Shown here in pieces: positions 28,684 through 36,915 of a stretch of 52,792 nucleotides of DNA. Below the pieces are notes generated by a model. It saw only the letters and a list, made by a program, of their open reading frames with translations, was not told where the DNA came from and did no database searches. The position numbers and the translations under genes are program-made. The stretch covers positions 1-52,792 of the forward strand of contig SBGZ01000076.1 in assembly GCA_006226415.1 (NCBI GenBank), read 5' to 3'. Within the stretch, counting starts at the first letter, position 1, and each line of letters begins with the position of its first letter. This DNA comes from Alphaproteobacteria bacterium. GTDB lineage: Bacteria > Pseudomonadota > Alphaproteobacteria > M2410.

Positions 28684-29421
28684 TTAGATCATCGCCATCC
28701 CGCCGTTGATATGCAGGGTCTGGCCTGTGATATAGCCCGCCTCTTCAGACGCGAGGTAGACCACGCCAAAAGCGACATCATCGGGCTGACCCAAACGGCC
28801 GGTCGGTATGCCGCCGAGCAGGGCTGACTTTTGATCATCGGTCAGGGCATCTGTCATCGGCGTTTCAATAAAGCCCGGCGCAATGCAATTAACGGTGATG
28901 CCGCGGCTCGCCACTTCCTGGGCCAACGACTTTGACATGCCGACAAGACCCGCTTTGGTAGCCGCGTAGTTACCCTGCCCCGGATTACCCATGGCGCCGA
29001 CAACAGAAGTGATGGAGATGATGCGGCCAAAGCGGCGCTTCATCATGCCGCGCAGGGAAGCGCGCGCGAGGCGGAAGGAAGCCGTCAGGTTTACCTGGAG
29101 GACAGCATCCCACTCTTCGTCTTTCATCCGCATAAAGAGGTTATCTTTGGTGATGCCGGCGTTGTTGACAAGAATGTCGAGCTGGCCCATAGCGCCTTCA
29201 GCTTCCTTGGGCAGAGCGTCGACCGCCGCGCTGTCTGAAAGATTGCACGGCAGAATATGGGTGCGCTCGCCAAGACGGGCCGCCACTTCTTCCAGCTTTT
29301 CCTTGCGTGTCCCTGAGAGGGCAACAGTGGCGCCCTGGGCGTGCAATTTCGCGGCAATGGCTTCGCCGATGCCGCCAGTTGCGCCGGTCACCAGCGCCGA
29401 TTTTCCTGTGAGATCAAACAT
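28684..29421 (-). CDS. fabG: 3-oxoacyl-ACP reductase
   Basis: NADPH-dependent reductase of fatty-acid elongation, an SDR of 245 aa. Cofactor motif TGATGGIGEAIA (12-23), NNAG (86-89), and catalytic S139, Y152 and K156 (YAATK). The start has AGGAAAG upstream, 18 bases after fabD. Confidence 0.96.
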   Translation of the reverse strand: MFDLTGKSALVTGATGGIGEAIAAKLHAQGATVALSGTRKEKLEEVAARLGERTHILPCNLSDSAAVDALPKEAEGAMGQLDILVNNAGITKDNLFMRMKDEEWDAVLQVNLTASFRLARASLRGMMKRRFGRIISITSVVGAMGNPGQGNYAATKAGLVGMSKSLAQEVASRGITVNCIAPGFIETPMTDALTDDQKSALLGGIPTGRLGQPDDVAFGVVYLASEEAGYITGQTLHINGGMAMI

Positions 29422-29439
29422 GGTTTTCTTGTCTTTCCT

Positions 29440-30381
29440 TTAGCTGAGTTCAGCAAGCACGGCTTCTACATCATCGGGTGTCCCGATGGCGGTGCCGGTC
29501 AAAGATTTATCGATGCGGCGCGCAAGACCTGTCAGCACCTTGCCAGCACCAAGCTCATAAACATGAGTGACCCCTTGAGCGGCCATCCAGGCCACGCTTT
29601 CCGACCAGCGCACGGATCCGGTGACCTGCTGCACCAGAAGTTTGCGAATCTCTTCCGGGTCCGTCACCGCTTCGGCAGCCACATTGGCCACCAGCGGCAC
29701 GGCAGGCGCCTTGATTTCGACGCTGGCCAGAGCTTGCGCCATGACATCCGCAGCCGGCGCCATCAGGGCGCAATGGAACGGCGCGGAAACCGGCAGCAGC
29801 ATGGCGCGCTTGGCGCCCTTGCCCTTGGCGATCTCGCAGGCACGTTCAATGGCAGCTTTCGACCCGGAGAGGACCGCCTGCCCCGGCGCGTTGTCATTGG
29901 CCATGGCGCAGACATCGCCTTGTGCCGCCTCAGCGGCGACGGCCCGAGCGGTTTCCAGGTCCAGACCCAGAATAGCCGCCATGGCCCCCTCACCCACGGG
30001 CACGGCCTTTTGCATGGCCTGGCCACGGGTTTTCAGGAGCCGGGCTGTGTCAGCCAGAGAGATGGCGCCAGAGGCTGCCAGAGCCGAATATTCGCCGAGG
30101 GAATGGCCTGCCACGTAAGTGGCGGATTGGGCCAGGTTGACCTCCTTGTCCTCCAGAGTGCGCATCACCGCCACGGAAACGGCCATCAGGGCGGGCTGAG
30201 CGTTTTCAGTGAGGGTCAGGGCCTCTTCCGGCCCTTCAAACATCAGTTTGGTGAGATCCTGGCCGAGGGCCTCATTGACCTCTTCAAAAACGGCGCGGGC
30301 TGGAGCAAAGGCCTCCGACAGGGCCTGCCCCATGCCAACAGCCTGGGATCCCTGTCCGGGAAAGGTGAATGCACGCTTCAT
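29440..30381 (-). CDS. fabD: Malonyl-CoA:ACP transacylase
   Basis: Loads malonyl groups onto ACP. 313 aa. GQGSQ oxyanion loop at the N-terminus, nucleophile S94 in GHSLGEYSA and catalytic H203 in PFHCALM. First gene of the fabD-fabG group, divergent from the rpsF operon. Confidence 0.97.
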   Translation of the reverse strand: MKRAFTFPGQGSQAVGMGQALSEAFAPARAVFEEVNEALGQDLTKLMFEGPEEALTLTENAQPALMAVSVAVMRTLEDKEVNLAQSATYVAGHSLGEYSALAASGAISLADTARLLKTRGQAMQKAVPVGEGAMAAILGLDLETARAVAAEAAQGDVCAMANDNAPGQAVLSGSKAAIERACEIAKGKGAKRAMLLPVSAPFHCALMAPAADVMAQALASVEIKAPAVPLVANVAAEAVTDPEEIRKLLVQQVTGSVRWSESVAWMAAQGVTHVYELGAGKVLTGLARRIDKSLTGTAIGTPDDVEAVLAELS

Positions 30382-30515
30382 GGATAATTATTCCTGAGGG
30401 TTTGAAAACAGGGTGATTTGTTGTCGGCATAAAGAGCCTGAGCGTCCTTCGAAGTCAAGGATTTCAGCCCTTTTTGCCGTACCGCTGAAAATTTGGCAGA
30501 AATCGCTCGTTTTGT

Positions 30516-30543
30516 TTGATTTTTAGGGAGAAATCCGTATAAA
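30516..30543 (+). promoter_or_regulatory. Probable sigma-70 promoter of the rpsF operon
   Basis: TTGATT, a 16-base spacer and TATAAA match the housekeeping consensus well and lie about 165 bases before the rpsF start in the fabD/rpsF divergent gap. Identified by eye only. Confidence 0.6.
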
Positions 30544-30709
30544 TCCCCGCTTTCCGGGACGGCGGTCCTGGGTCACCCTTCGTTTGAAGGTTTTTGAGGC
30601 TTCTGCTCGTGGAAGCACTCTGGATCCAGTGAACCATCGTTTGGGAGGGGCATGGTGCCCTCACCCCAAGCGCCGCTGTCTTGTTGAACAACATAGAGGA
30701 AGGTATCTA
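30544..30709 (+). promoter_or_regulatory. rpsF 5' leader with hairpins
   Basis: The region between the promoter and rpsF has no gene. It holds a perfect small palindrome CTGGATCCAG (30620-30629) and a GC-rich hairpin (GGGAGGGGC / GCCCTCACCC, 30643-30667). S6:S18 autoregulatory leaders are known upstream of rpsF in many bacteria; whether this is one is not proven. A strong GAGGAAGG ribosome site precedes the ATG at 30710. Confidence 0.4.
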
Positions 30710-31132
30710 ATGCCTCTTTACGAGCAAGTGCTTATTGCGCGGCAGGATGTGTCGCAGCAACAAGTCGAAGCGCTTCTTGACCAGTTCAAGAATGTGATCA
30801 CCGAAAACGGTGGCAGCATCGAAAAGACCGAATATTGGGGTCTGAAGACGATGCAATACAAAGTCAAAAAGAACCGCAAAGGCCATTACGCCCTGCTCAA
30901 TATCACGGCGCCGCATGAAGCTGTTGCCGAGATGGAACGCCAAATGAAGCTCAATGACGACATCATTCGCTTCATGACCGTTCGTGTAGAAGAGCACGAG
31001 GAAGGCCCGTCTGCCGTTATGCAATCGCGTGGCCGCGATGAGCGTCGCCCGCGCCGTGATGACGGACCACGGGGTCCGCGTCCCTCGCGTGATGGCGATC
31101 GACCGGAAATCAGTTCAGAGGAAGGGGAATAA
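30710..31132 (+). CDS. rpsF: Ribosomal protein S6
   Basis: Small-subunit protein that pairs with S18. 140 aa; the first ~100 residues are the S6 fold ([39 protein letters not shown]) and the last ~35 are a disordered charged tail rich in Arg, Asp, Gly and Pro, a common extension in alphaproteobacteria. The frame is open upstream to 30584 but the family start is the ATG at 30710 with GAGGAAGG before it. Confidence 0.97.
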   Translation: MPLYEQVLIARQDVSQQQVEALLDQFKNVITENGGSIEKTEYWGLKTMQYKVKKNRKGHYALLNITAPHEAVAEMERQMKLNDDIIRFMTVRVEEHEEGPSAVMQSRGRDERRPRRDDGPRGPRPSRDGDRPEISSEEGE

Positions 31133-31135
31133 GTC

Positions 31136-31390
31136 ATGGCTGAGAATTCAAAATCTGCAGGCCCGGCACGTCGTCCGTTCTTCCGTCGTCGCAAGACCTG
31201 CCCGTTCTCCGGCGCCAATGCTCCGAAGATCGACTACAAAGACGTTAAGCTGCTGCAACGGTTTATTTCCGAACGCGGCAAGATCGTCCCGAGCCGTATC
31301 ACGGCCGTTTCCGCCAAAAAGCAACGTGAACTGGCGCGCGCAATCAAGCGGGCCCGCTTCCTTGCTCTTTTGCCTTACGTCATTAAGTAG
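31136..31390 (+). CDS. rpsR: Ribosomal protein S18
   Basis: 84-residue basic small-subunit protein. Core S18 features: [32 protein letters not shown] and [22 protein letters not shown]. Starts three bases after rpsF, with GGAAGGGGAA overlapping the rpsF end as ribosome site. Confidence 0.98.
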   Translation: MAENSKSAGPARRPFFRRRKTCPFSGANAPKIDYKDVKLLQRFISERGKIVPSRITAVSAKKQRELARAIKRARFLALLPYVIK

Positions 31391-31408
31391 GCACGAGGAG
31401 ATTTAGAC

Positions 31409-32050
31409 ATGGAAGTTGTACTCCTGGAACGCGTCGAGAAACTCGGCCAAATGGGCGATGTCGTTAAAGTCAAAGACGGCTATGCTCGTAACTATCTCTT
31501 GCGCCAAGGCAAAGCTCGCCGGGCTACCAAAGAAAATCTCGCGATTTTCGAGGTTCAGCGCGCGCAGATCGAAGCCAACAACCTGGAAGCTCGCAAGGAA
31601 GCCGATGCGGTTGCTGCCAAGCTGGAAGGCACCACTTATGTGGTTCTGCGCCAGGCTGGTGAAGCCGGTCAGCTTTACGGATCTGTCTCCCCGCGGGATA
31701 TTTCTGAAATCCTGACCGAAAACGGTTTCACGGTTGCTCGCAGCCAGATCTCCGTCAGCGAGCCGATCAAGATGCTGGGTCTGCATGACGCCACTGTGCG
31801 TCTACATGCGGAAGTCAGTGTCAAGGTCGTCATGAACGTGGCCCGCTCTGCTGATGAAGCCGAGCGCCAGGCGCGCGGTGAAGACGTGATCGGCAATCGG
31901 ACCGACGAAGAGCAAGAAGCTCTGGCTCTGGCCGAAGAAGTGTTTGAGAACGAAGAACTGGCCCACGAGGCAGAAGACACGCTCGCCGACGAAACTCCGG
32001 CCGAAGCCGCTTCTGATGAAGCTGCCGAAGAAGAAGCCAAAGAAGACTAA
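31409..32050 (+). CDS. rplI: Ribosomal protein L9
   Basis: Large-subunit protein with two globular domains joined by a long helix. 213 aa versus ~149 in E. coli. N-terminal domain [17 protein letters not shown]...[11 protein letters not shown], connecting helix about 41-75, C-terminal domain to about residue 150. The last ~60 residues are an acidic Ala/Glu/Asp-rich tail, as in many alphaproteobacteria. GAGGAG precedes the ATG. Last gene before a strong terminator. Confidence 0.97.
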   Translation: MEVVLLERVEKLGQMGDVVKVKDGYARNYLLRQGKARRATKENLAIFEVQRAQIEANNLEARKEADAVAAKLEGTTYVVLRQAGEAGQLYGSVSPRDISEILTENGFTVARSQISVSEPIKMLGLHDATVRLHAEVSVKVVMNVARSADEAERQARGEDVIGNRTDEEQEALALAEEVFENEELAHEAEDTLADETPAEAASDEAAEEEAKED

Positions 32051-32075
32051 GTTCTTTCTTGATTTTCGAGAAATT

Positions 32076-32106
32076 AAGGGCGGTCCCGAGGGGCCGCCCT
32101 TTTTTC
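32076..32106 (+). terminator. Rho-independent terminator of rpsF-rpsR-rplI
   Basis: AAGGGCGG-T-CCC-GAG-GGG-CCGCCCTT forms a long GC-rich stem with one bulge, followed by TTTTTT, 25 bases after the rplI stop. Confidence 0.93.
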
Positions 32107-32131
32107 ATGAACTGCACCACTTAACATTGTT

Positions 32132-32350
32132 GTTTCCGCGCAGGCGGGAATCCATGGGCACCAAATGATGCAAACCTGGGCCGCTCTGGACCCCCGCCTT
32201 CGCGGGGGAACAATTTTTAATCACTCGTGTTCCCGCGCAGGCGGGAACCCAGGGGGCACCAAATGATCCAAACCTGGCCCGCTCTGGACCCCCGCCTTCG
32301 CGGGGGAACAAATTATAATCACTCGTGTTCCCGCGCAGGCGGGAACCCGG
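32132..32350. repeat. Tandem array of family A palindromic units (97-98 bases)
   Basis: Unit 1 (32132-32228) and unit 2 (32229-32326) are near-identical. Each starts GTTCCCGCGCAGGCGGGAA (unit 1 has GTTTCC), goes through CACCAAATGAT and GCTCTGGA to the palindrome CCCCCGCCTTCGCGGGGG, and ends AATCACTCGT. A third unit begins at 32327 but stops after 24 bases. Each unit thus holds two hairpins. No gene lies in the gap between rplI and dnaB (32107-32573). Confidence 0.9.
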
Positions 32351-32366
32351 CTGCATGGCTCTTCGA

Positions 32367-32433
32367 CCTCATGCTGAGGAGAGCCGGAATGGCTCGTCTC
32401 GAAGCATCGCGAAATTCGTCTCGAAGGATGAGG
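32367..32433. repeat. Short copy of family B inverted repeat
   Basis: CCTCATGCTGAGGAGAGCC to CGTCTCGAAGCATCGCG and then CGTCTCGAAGGATGAGG: same arms as at 9663 and 12325 but with the middle shortened. It directly follows the family A array. Confidence 0.8.
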
Positions 32434-32573
32434 ATCCATTGTTAGGGCCTCTCGCCCGATCTTATCCCCAACATCCACTGGTAGGTTGAAATAGTTGCTG
32501 CTCTTAAGGAACAGACTGGCTAGAACAGTTGATCTGGCCTATCGTGGCCTTAAGAGTTATGAGAGACATCCCG

Positions 32574-34085
32574 ATGGACGACCCCACCCCCGCCTCCAAT
32601 GTGATTGATGCCGGCTTTGGCCCTTCAAAGGACCGAATTCAGCCGAGCAACGTGGAGGCAGAGCAGGCGCTTTTGGGGGCGATCCTGGTGTCGAACGAAG
32701 CTTTTTTCAAAGTCCAGGGCTTTCTCAAACCCGATCATTTCTACGAATCTCTTCACGCGCGCATTTATGACGCCATGGCGCAGCGCATCGAAAAGGGCAA
32801 TGTCGCAGACCCGGTCACCCTTAAGCCCCGCTTTGAAGATGATGCGGATATGGCGGAACTGGGCGGCATTTCCTATCTGACCTTCCTCGCCTCTTCCTTT
32901 ATCAGCGTGCGCAATGTGCGCGACTATGGGCGGGCGATCTTTGATATGGCCATGCGGCGCGGGCTCATTCGCCTCGGCGAAGACATGATGGAAGCCGCCC
33001 TTGATCCGAGCTCTCATACGGAGCCGCAGCAGCAGATTGAGGAAGCCGAACAGCACCTCTATCAACTGGCGGAAGTCGGCAAATATGAGGGGGGATTTAA
33101 AGCTTTCCCGGATGCGCTGGCTGAATCGATCCATATGATTGGCAATGCCTTTAAGCGGGATGGCCATTTGTCGGGGCTTTCTTGCGGCATTACGGACCTC
33201 GACACCAAGCTCGGCGGCATGCAGAACTCTGATCTCATCATCCTTGCCGGACGTCCGGGCATGGGGAAATCCTCGCTCGCCTGTAACATCGCCTTCAACG
33301 TGGCGAAGGGTTATCGCCTTGAGAAGCAGGACGATGGCACGGAAAAGGTTGCCAATGGCGCCGTGGTCGGGATTTTCTCACTCGAAATGTCGTCGGAACA
33401 GATGGCGACGCGTCTGCTGGCGGAAGAAAGCGGCGTGCCCTCCTCGAACATGCGGCGCGGCCAGATCGACGAAGAAGAGTACCGACGCATACGCGAAACC
33501 TCCGAGCTGCTCGAGCGCGTGCCACTTTATATCGACGACACGGGCGGGCTCTCCATCGCGGCGCTGGCGGCACGGGCGCGACGCCTCAAACGCAATGCCA
33601 ACCTGGGTCTTCTCATCGTCGACTATATTCAGCTGGTCACCGGCTCGGGCCGTAAAAAAACTGACAACCGCGTACAGGAGATTTCGGAAATCACTCAAGG
33701 TCTCAAGGCCTTAGCGAAGGAACTTGATATTCCGATTATAGCACTCTCTCAGCTCTCCCGGGCGGTGGAAAACCGGGACGACAAGCGACCGCAGCTTTCC
33801 GACTTGCGCGAATCCGGTTCTATCGAGCAGGACGCGGACGTGGTCATGTTCGTCTTCCGCGAAGAATATTACGTAGAGAATGCCAAGCCTGCGGAAGAGG
33901 AATTTGAGAAATTCGAAGAGTGGCAGCAGAAGATGAGCCGGGTGCATGGGCGTGCGGAAGTCATCATCGGCAAGCAGCGCCACGGACCGACCGGCAAGGT
34001 GGACCTCGCCTTCCAGGCCAATATTACGAAGTTCGCCAATCTGGTCGCCGACGACCATTTCGATCCGAGCAATCTGGATCGGTAA
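32574..34085 (+). CDS. dnaB: Replicative DNA helicase
   Basis: Hexameric 5'-3' helicase at the replication fork. 503 aa. N-terminal domain (PSNVEAEQALLGAIL) for primase and loader contact, then the RecA-like C-terminal domain with Walker A GRPGMGKSS (about residue 226), Walker B LLIVDYIQL and the conserved LSQLSRAVENRDDKRP and SDLRESGSIEQDAD. No intein. The frame also has an ATG at 32559 and TTG at 32529; I chose 32574 (MDDPTPASN) by comparison with relatives, so the start is uncertain by a few codons. Followed by alr. Confidence 0.96.
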   Translation: MDDPTPASNVIDAGFGPSKDRIQPSNVEAEQALLGAILVSNEAFFKVQGFLKPDHFYESLHARIYDAMAQRIEKGNVADPVTLKPRFEDDADMAELGGISYLTFLASSFISVRNVRDYGRAIFDMAMRRGLIRLGEDMMEAALDPSSHTEPQQQIEEAEQHLYQLAEVGKYEGGFKAFPDALAESIHMIGNAFKRDGHLSGLSCGITDLDTKLGGMQNSDLIILAGRPGMGKSSLACNIAFNVAKGYRLEKQDDGTEKVANGAVVGIFSLEMSSEQMATRLLAEESGVPSSNMRRGQIDEEEYRRIRETSELLERVPLYIDDTGGLSIAALAARARRLKRNANLGLLIVDYIQLVTGSGRKKTDNRVQEISEITQGLKALAKELDIPIIALSQLSRAVENRDDKRPQLSDLRESGSIEQDADVVMFVFREEYYVENAKPAEEEFEKFEEWQQKMSRVHGRAEVIIGKQRHGPTGKVDLAFQANITKFANLVADDHFDPSNLDR

Positions 34086-34161
34086 TCGAACACCTTCATT
34101 TCCTTAACGAAATGCCGCTAAACTGCGCCCGATTCTCAAGGAAACTGGAGTTTTTGCGCGC

Positions 34162-35301
34162 ATGACCGCCCAGCCCTTCGATATGCCGCTGGATGGCCTG
34201 ACCCGGCCCACGGTAACCTTTGACCTTTCTGCCCTGGTGCATAACTGGCAGGCGGCGCGCACTTTCGCGGGCGGGCCGCAAGTGAGCGCAGTGGTCAAGG
34301 CAGATGCCTATGGCTGCGGCGCGGGGGCCGTGGGGCGCGTGCTTGCCAAGGCCGGGTGTCGCACCTTCTTTGTGGCTAATCCTGCAGAGGGCGCGGCTTT
34401 AAGACCCCATGTGGGGAATGCGGCGATCTACGTCTTCGCGGGGCTCAGTCCGGCAACCCTCGACGCCTATGGGAGAGCGGATCTTCGACCTGTGGTCAAT
34501 TCTCCGGTGGAGCTGGAGCTCTGGCGCTCACGCGGGCGGGCCGCTTCGCCCTTTGGGCTCTTCATCGATACGGGCATGACCCGGCTCGGATTTTCCGCCG
34601 AAGAAGTGCGCGCCCTCGCCAGTTCTGCGACCGCGCTTGAAGGCCTCGGGCCGATGACGGTGATGAGCCATCTGGCTTGCGCCGACGATCCATCCAATTC
34701 GATGAACGACCAACAACTTAATCTTTTCAATGAGTTGTCTTCACTTCTTCCATTCGATTCTCGCAGCCTCTCGAACTCAGACGGACTCCTTTTGGGGGCA
34801 CCCTATCACTTCGATCTGGTGCGGCCGGGGCTCGCCCTCTATGGCGGATCGGACCGCCTGACTGAAAATTTGGACCTGAAACCTGTGGCCTATTTGCATG
34901 CCCCAATCCTGCAAGTTCACGAAGTCCCGAAAAACACCTGCATTGGATACGGCGCAACGTATAAAGTGGCGCGAAACAGCCGAATCGCCATTGTTGGACT
35001 GGGCTATGCGGATGGCTATGCCCGCGCCTTTTCCAACGCCGGGGTTGGCTGGTTGGCTGGCGGGGAAGTTCCTGTCGCTGGACGGGTGTCGATGGACCTG
35101 ACCGCCTTTGATGTGACAGACATAGCGGCCGAACATGCGCAGGCCGGGGACTGGATCGAACTCCTGGGATTTCATCTCAGTGTCGACCGGATTGGACGAT
35201 TGGGCGGAACTCTTGGCTATGAGGTCCTAACAAGTCTTGGGACCCGCTACGCAAAGCGCTATGTTGTTGACGGAAACCTTGTCTCAGGGGATGAGCTTTA
35301 A
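34162..35301 (+). CDS. alr: Alanine racemase
   Basis: PLP enzyme that makes D-alanine for peptidoglycan. 379 aa. PLP lysine K46 in VVKADAYG (KxxAYG), second catalytic base Y263 in GYGATYK, PLP-phosphate region LGYADGYAR and VAGRVSMDLTAFDVTD. GGAG upstream. The dnaB-alr order is conserved in many bacteria. mlaE starts three bases after the stop. Confidence 0.96.
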   Translation: MTAQPFDMPLDGLTRPTVTFDLSALVHNWQAARTFAGGPQVSAVVKADAYGCGAGAVGRVLAKAGCRTFFVANPAEGAALRPHVGNAAIYVFAGLSPATLDAYGRADLRPVVNSPVELELWRSRGRAASPFGLFIDTGMTRLGFSAEEVRALASSATALEGLGPMTVMSHLACADDPSNSMNDQQLNLFNELSSLLPFDSRSLSNSDGLLLGAPYHFDLVRPGLALYGGSDRLTENLDLKPVAYLHAPILQVHEVPKNTCIGYGATYKVARNSRIAIVGLGYADGYARAFSNAGVGWLAGGEVPVAGRVSMDLTAFDVTDIAAEHAQAGDWIELLGFHLSVDRIGRLGGTLGYEVLTSLGTRYAKRYVVDGNLVSGDEL

Positions 35302-35304
35302 GGC

Positions 35305-36084
35305 ATGCAAGATTTGAATTTTCTCGCGGGGGTCGGCCGGGTGTTCCTGGCCTTTCTAGCCCAAACCGGACGTCTCAGCCGATTTGCCTGGGGCGCGGTG
35401 AGCCATATCTTTTTGCCGCCCTATTATGGGCGCATCCTCATCGAACAGCTACTTCGTATCGGGTATTTTTCCCTTCCAGTTGTGGGACTTACGGCGATCT
35501 TTACAGGTGGTGCTTTAGCATTGCAGATCTATCTGGGCGGCGAACGCTTCAATGCGGAAAGCGTGGTGCCCGACATTGTGGCGCTGGCGATTACGCGCGA
35601 GCTGGGGCCCGTGCTTGCCGGCCTCATGGTGGCGGGCCGGGTGGGCGCGGCCATTGCCGCCGAGATCGGCACCATGCGGGTAACCGAGCAGATTGACGCG
35701 CTCAGCACCCTCTCCACCCACCCGATGAAATATCTGGTGGCGCCGCGCATTCTGGCGGCCGTTATCACACTGCCCCTCCTGGTGCTGATTGGCGATATCA
35801 TCGGTATTATGGGCGGCTATCTGGTGGGGGTTCAAAGTCTGGGCTTTAACGGCGCCGCCTATATCAACAACACGGTCGACTTTGTGACTGTGGATGACGT
35901 GACGTCCGGTCTGTGGAAGGCGGCGGTCTTCGGTTTCATTGTTGCCTTGATGGGCTGTTACAACGGCTATCATTCTCGTGGCGGCGCACAAGGGGTTGGC
36001 GCGGCCACCACCAATGCCGTGGTCTCGGCCTCCATACTGATCCTGGCGTCGAACTATGTCCTCACTTCCTTGTTGTTCAGCTGA
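35305..36084 (+). CDS. mlaE: MlaE family ABC transporter permease
   Basis: Inner-membrane permease of the Mla system that moves phospholipids between the membranes to keep outer-membrane asymmetry. 259 aa with about five membrane segments and the conserved EIGTMRVTEQIDAL stretch. Paired with mlaF; mlaD, mlaC and mlaB homologues are not seen nearby, so they lie elsewhere or are absent. Confidence 0.93.
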   Translation: MQDLNFLAGVGRVFLAFLAQTGRLSRFAWGAVSHIFLPPYYGRILIEQLLRIGYFSLPVVGLTAIFTGGALALQIYLGGERFNAESVVPDIVALAITRELGPVLAGLMVAGRVGAAIAAEIGTMRVTEQIDALSTLSTHPMKYLVAPRILAAVITLPLLVLIGDIIGIMGGYLVGVQSLGFNGAAYINNTVDFVTVDDVTSGLWKAAVFGFIVALMGCYNGYHSRGGAQGVGAATTNAVVSASILILASNYVLTSLLFS

Positions 36085-36095
36085 GGCCGCGCACG

Positions 36096-36872
36096 ATGAC
36101 CACACCCAAAATCGAACTCATTGATGTCCACAAGCGGTTTGGCACCAAGAAGGTGCTGAACGGGGTCAATCTGACTATTCAGCCCGGCCAATCCATGGTG
36201 GTGATCGGCGGCTCAGGAACGGGCAAATCCGTGATGTTGAAGTGCATCCTTGGGCTAATGGAGCCGGACAAGGGCACAATCAAGATCGACGGCAAGCCGG
36301 TGACCGGCCTGCGCGGCAAGCGCGACGACGACATGATGAGCAAGTTCGGTATGCTGTTTCAAGGGGCCGCGCTGTTTGACTCCAAGCGGATCTGGGAAAA
36401 TGTGGCCTTTTCTCTGCTTTATGGCCGCTCAAGGCTTTCGCGCAGCAAGGCGCGGACCATCGCTCATGAAAATTTGGCCAAAGTCGGACTTGGGCCCGAG
36501 GTGGGCGATCTTTACCCCGCCGAGCTTTCCGGCGGGATGCAAAAGCGGGTTGGTCTGGCGCGCGCCATCGCCAACAACCCGGAGATTATCTTCTTTGATG
36601 AACCGACCACGGGTCTCGACCCGATTATGGCGGATGTGATCAATGATCTGATCGTTTCGACTGTGAAGATTATCGGTGCCACAACCCTTTCCATCACCCA
36701 TGACATGGCCTCAGCCCGCAAAATCGCGGATCAAATTGCCATGATCTATAAAGGGCGAATTATCTGGGCAGGCCCTGCCGAATCAATCGACGATAGCGGC
36801 AATGCAATGGTTGATCAGTTCATCCACGGGCGCGCAGAAGGCCCCATCAAGATGGATGTTCTAAAACCTTAA
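36096..36872 (+). CDS. mlaF: MlaF family ABC transporter ATPase
   Basis: ATPase subunit partnering MlaE. 258 aa. Walker A IGGSGTGKSVML, signature ELSGGMQKRVGLARA, Walker B IIFFDEPTTGLDP and switch His in SITHDM. The ATG at 36096 gives the normal N-terminus MTTPKIELIDVHKRFG; the frame extends upstream inside mlaE but only as a shadow. 11 bases after mlaE. Confidence 0.94.
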   Translation: MTTPKIELIDVHKRFGTKKVLNGVNLTIQPGQSMVVIGGSGTGKSVMLKCILGLMEPDKGTIKIDGKPVTGLRGKRDDDMMSKFGMLFQGAALFDSKRIWENVAFSLLYGRSRLSRSKARTIAHENLAKVGLGPEVGDLYPAELSGGMQKRVGLARAIANNPEIIFFDEPTTGLDPIMADVINDLIVSTVKIIGATTLSITHDMASARKIADQIAMIYKGRIIWAGPAESIDDSGNAMVDQFIHGRAEGPIKMDVLKP

Positions 36873-36915
36873 AGCCTCTCTTCAACACGCTTTTGACGCC
36901 CGGATAATTTCCCCG

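Noticed and set aside
32132-32350. CRISPR-like direct repeats
   Set aside because: The units are near-identical over their whole 97-98 bases with no unique spacers, and no cas genes are nearby. They are tandem palindromic elements.
35913-36095. N-terminal extension of mlaF
   Set aside because: It lies inside mlaE in another frame and reads as Arg/Gly-rich shadow sequence; the family start is at 36096.
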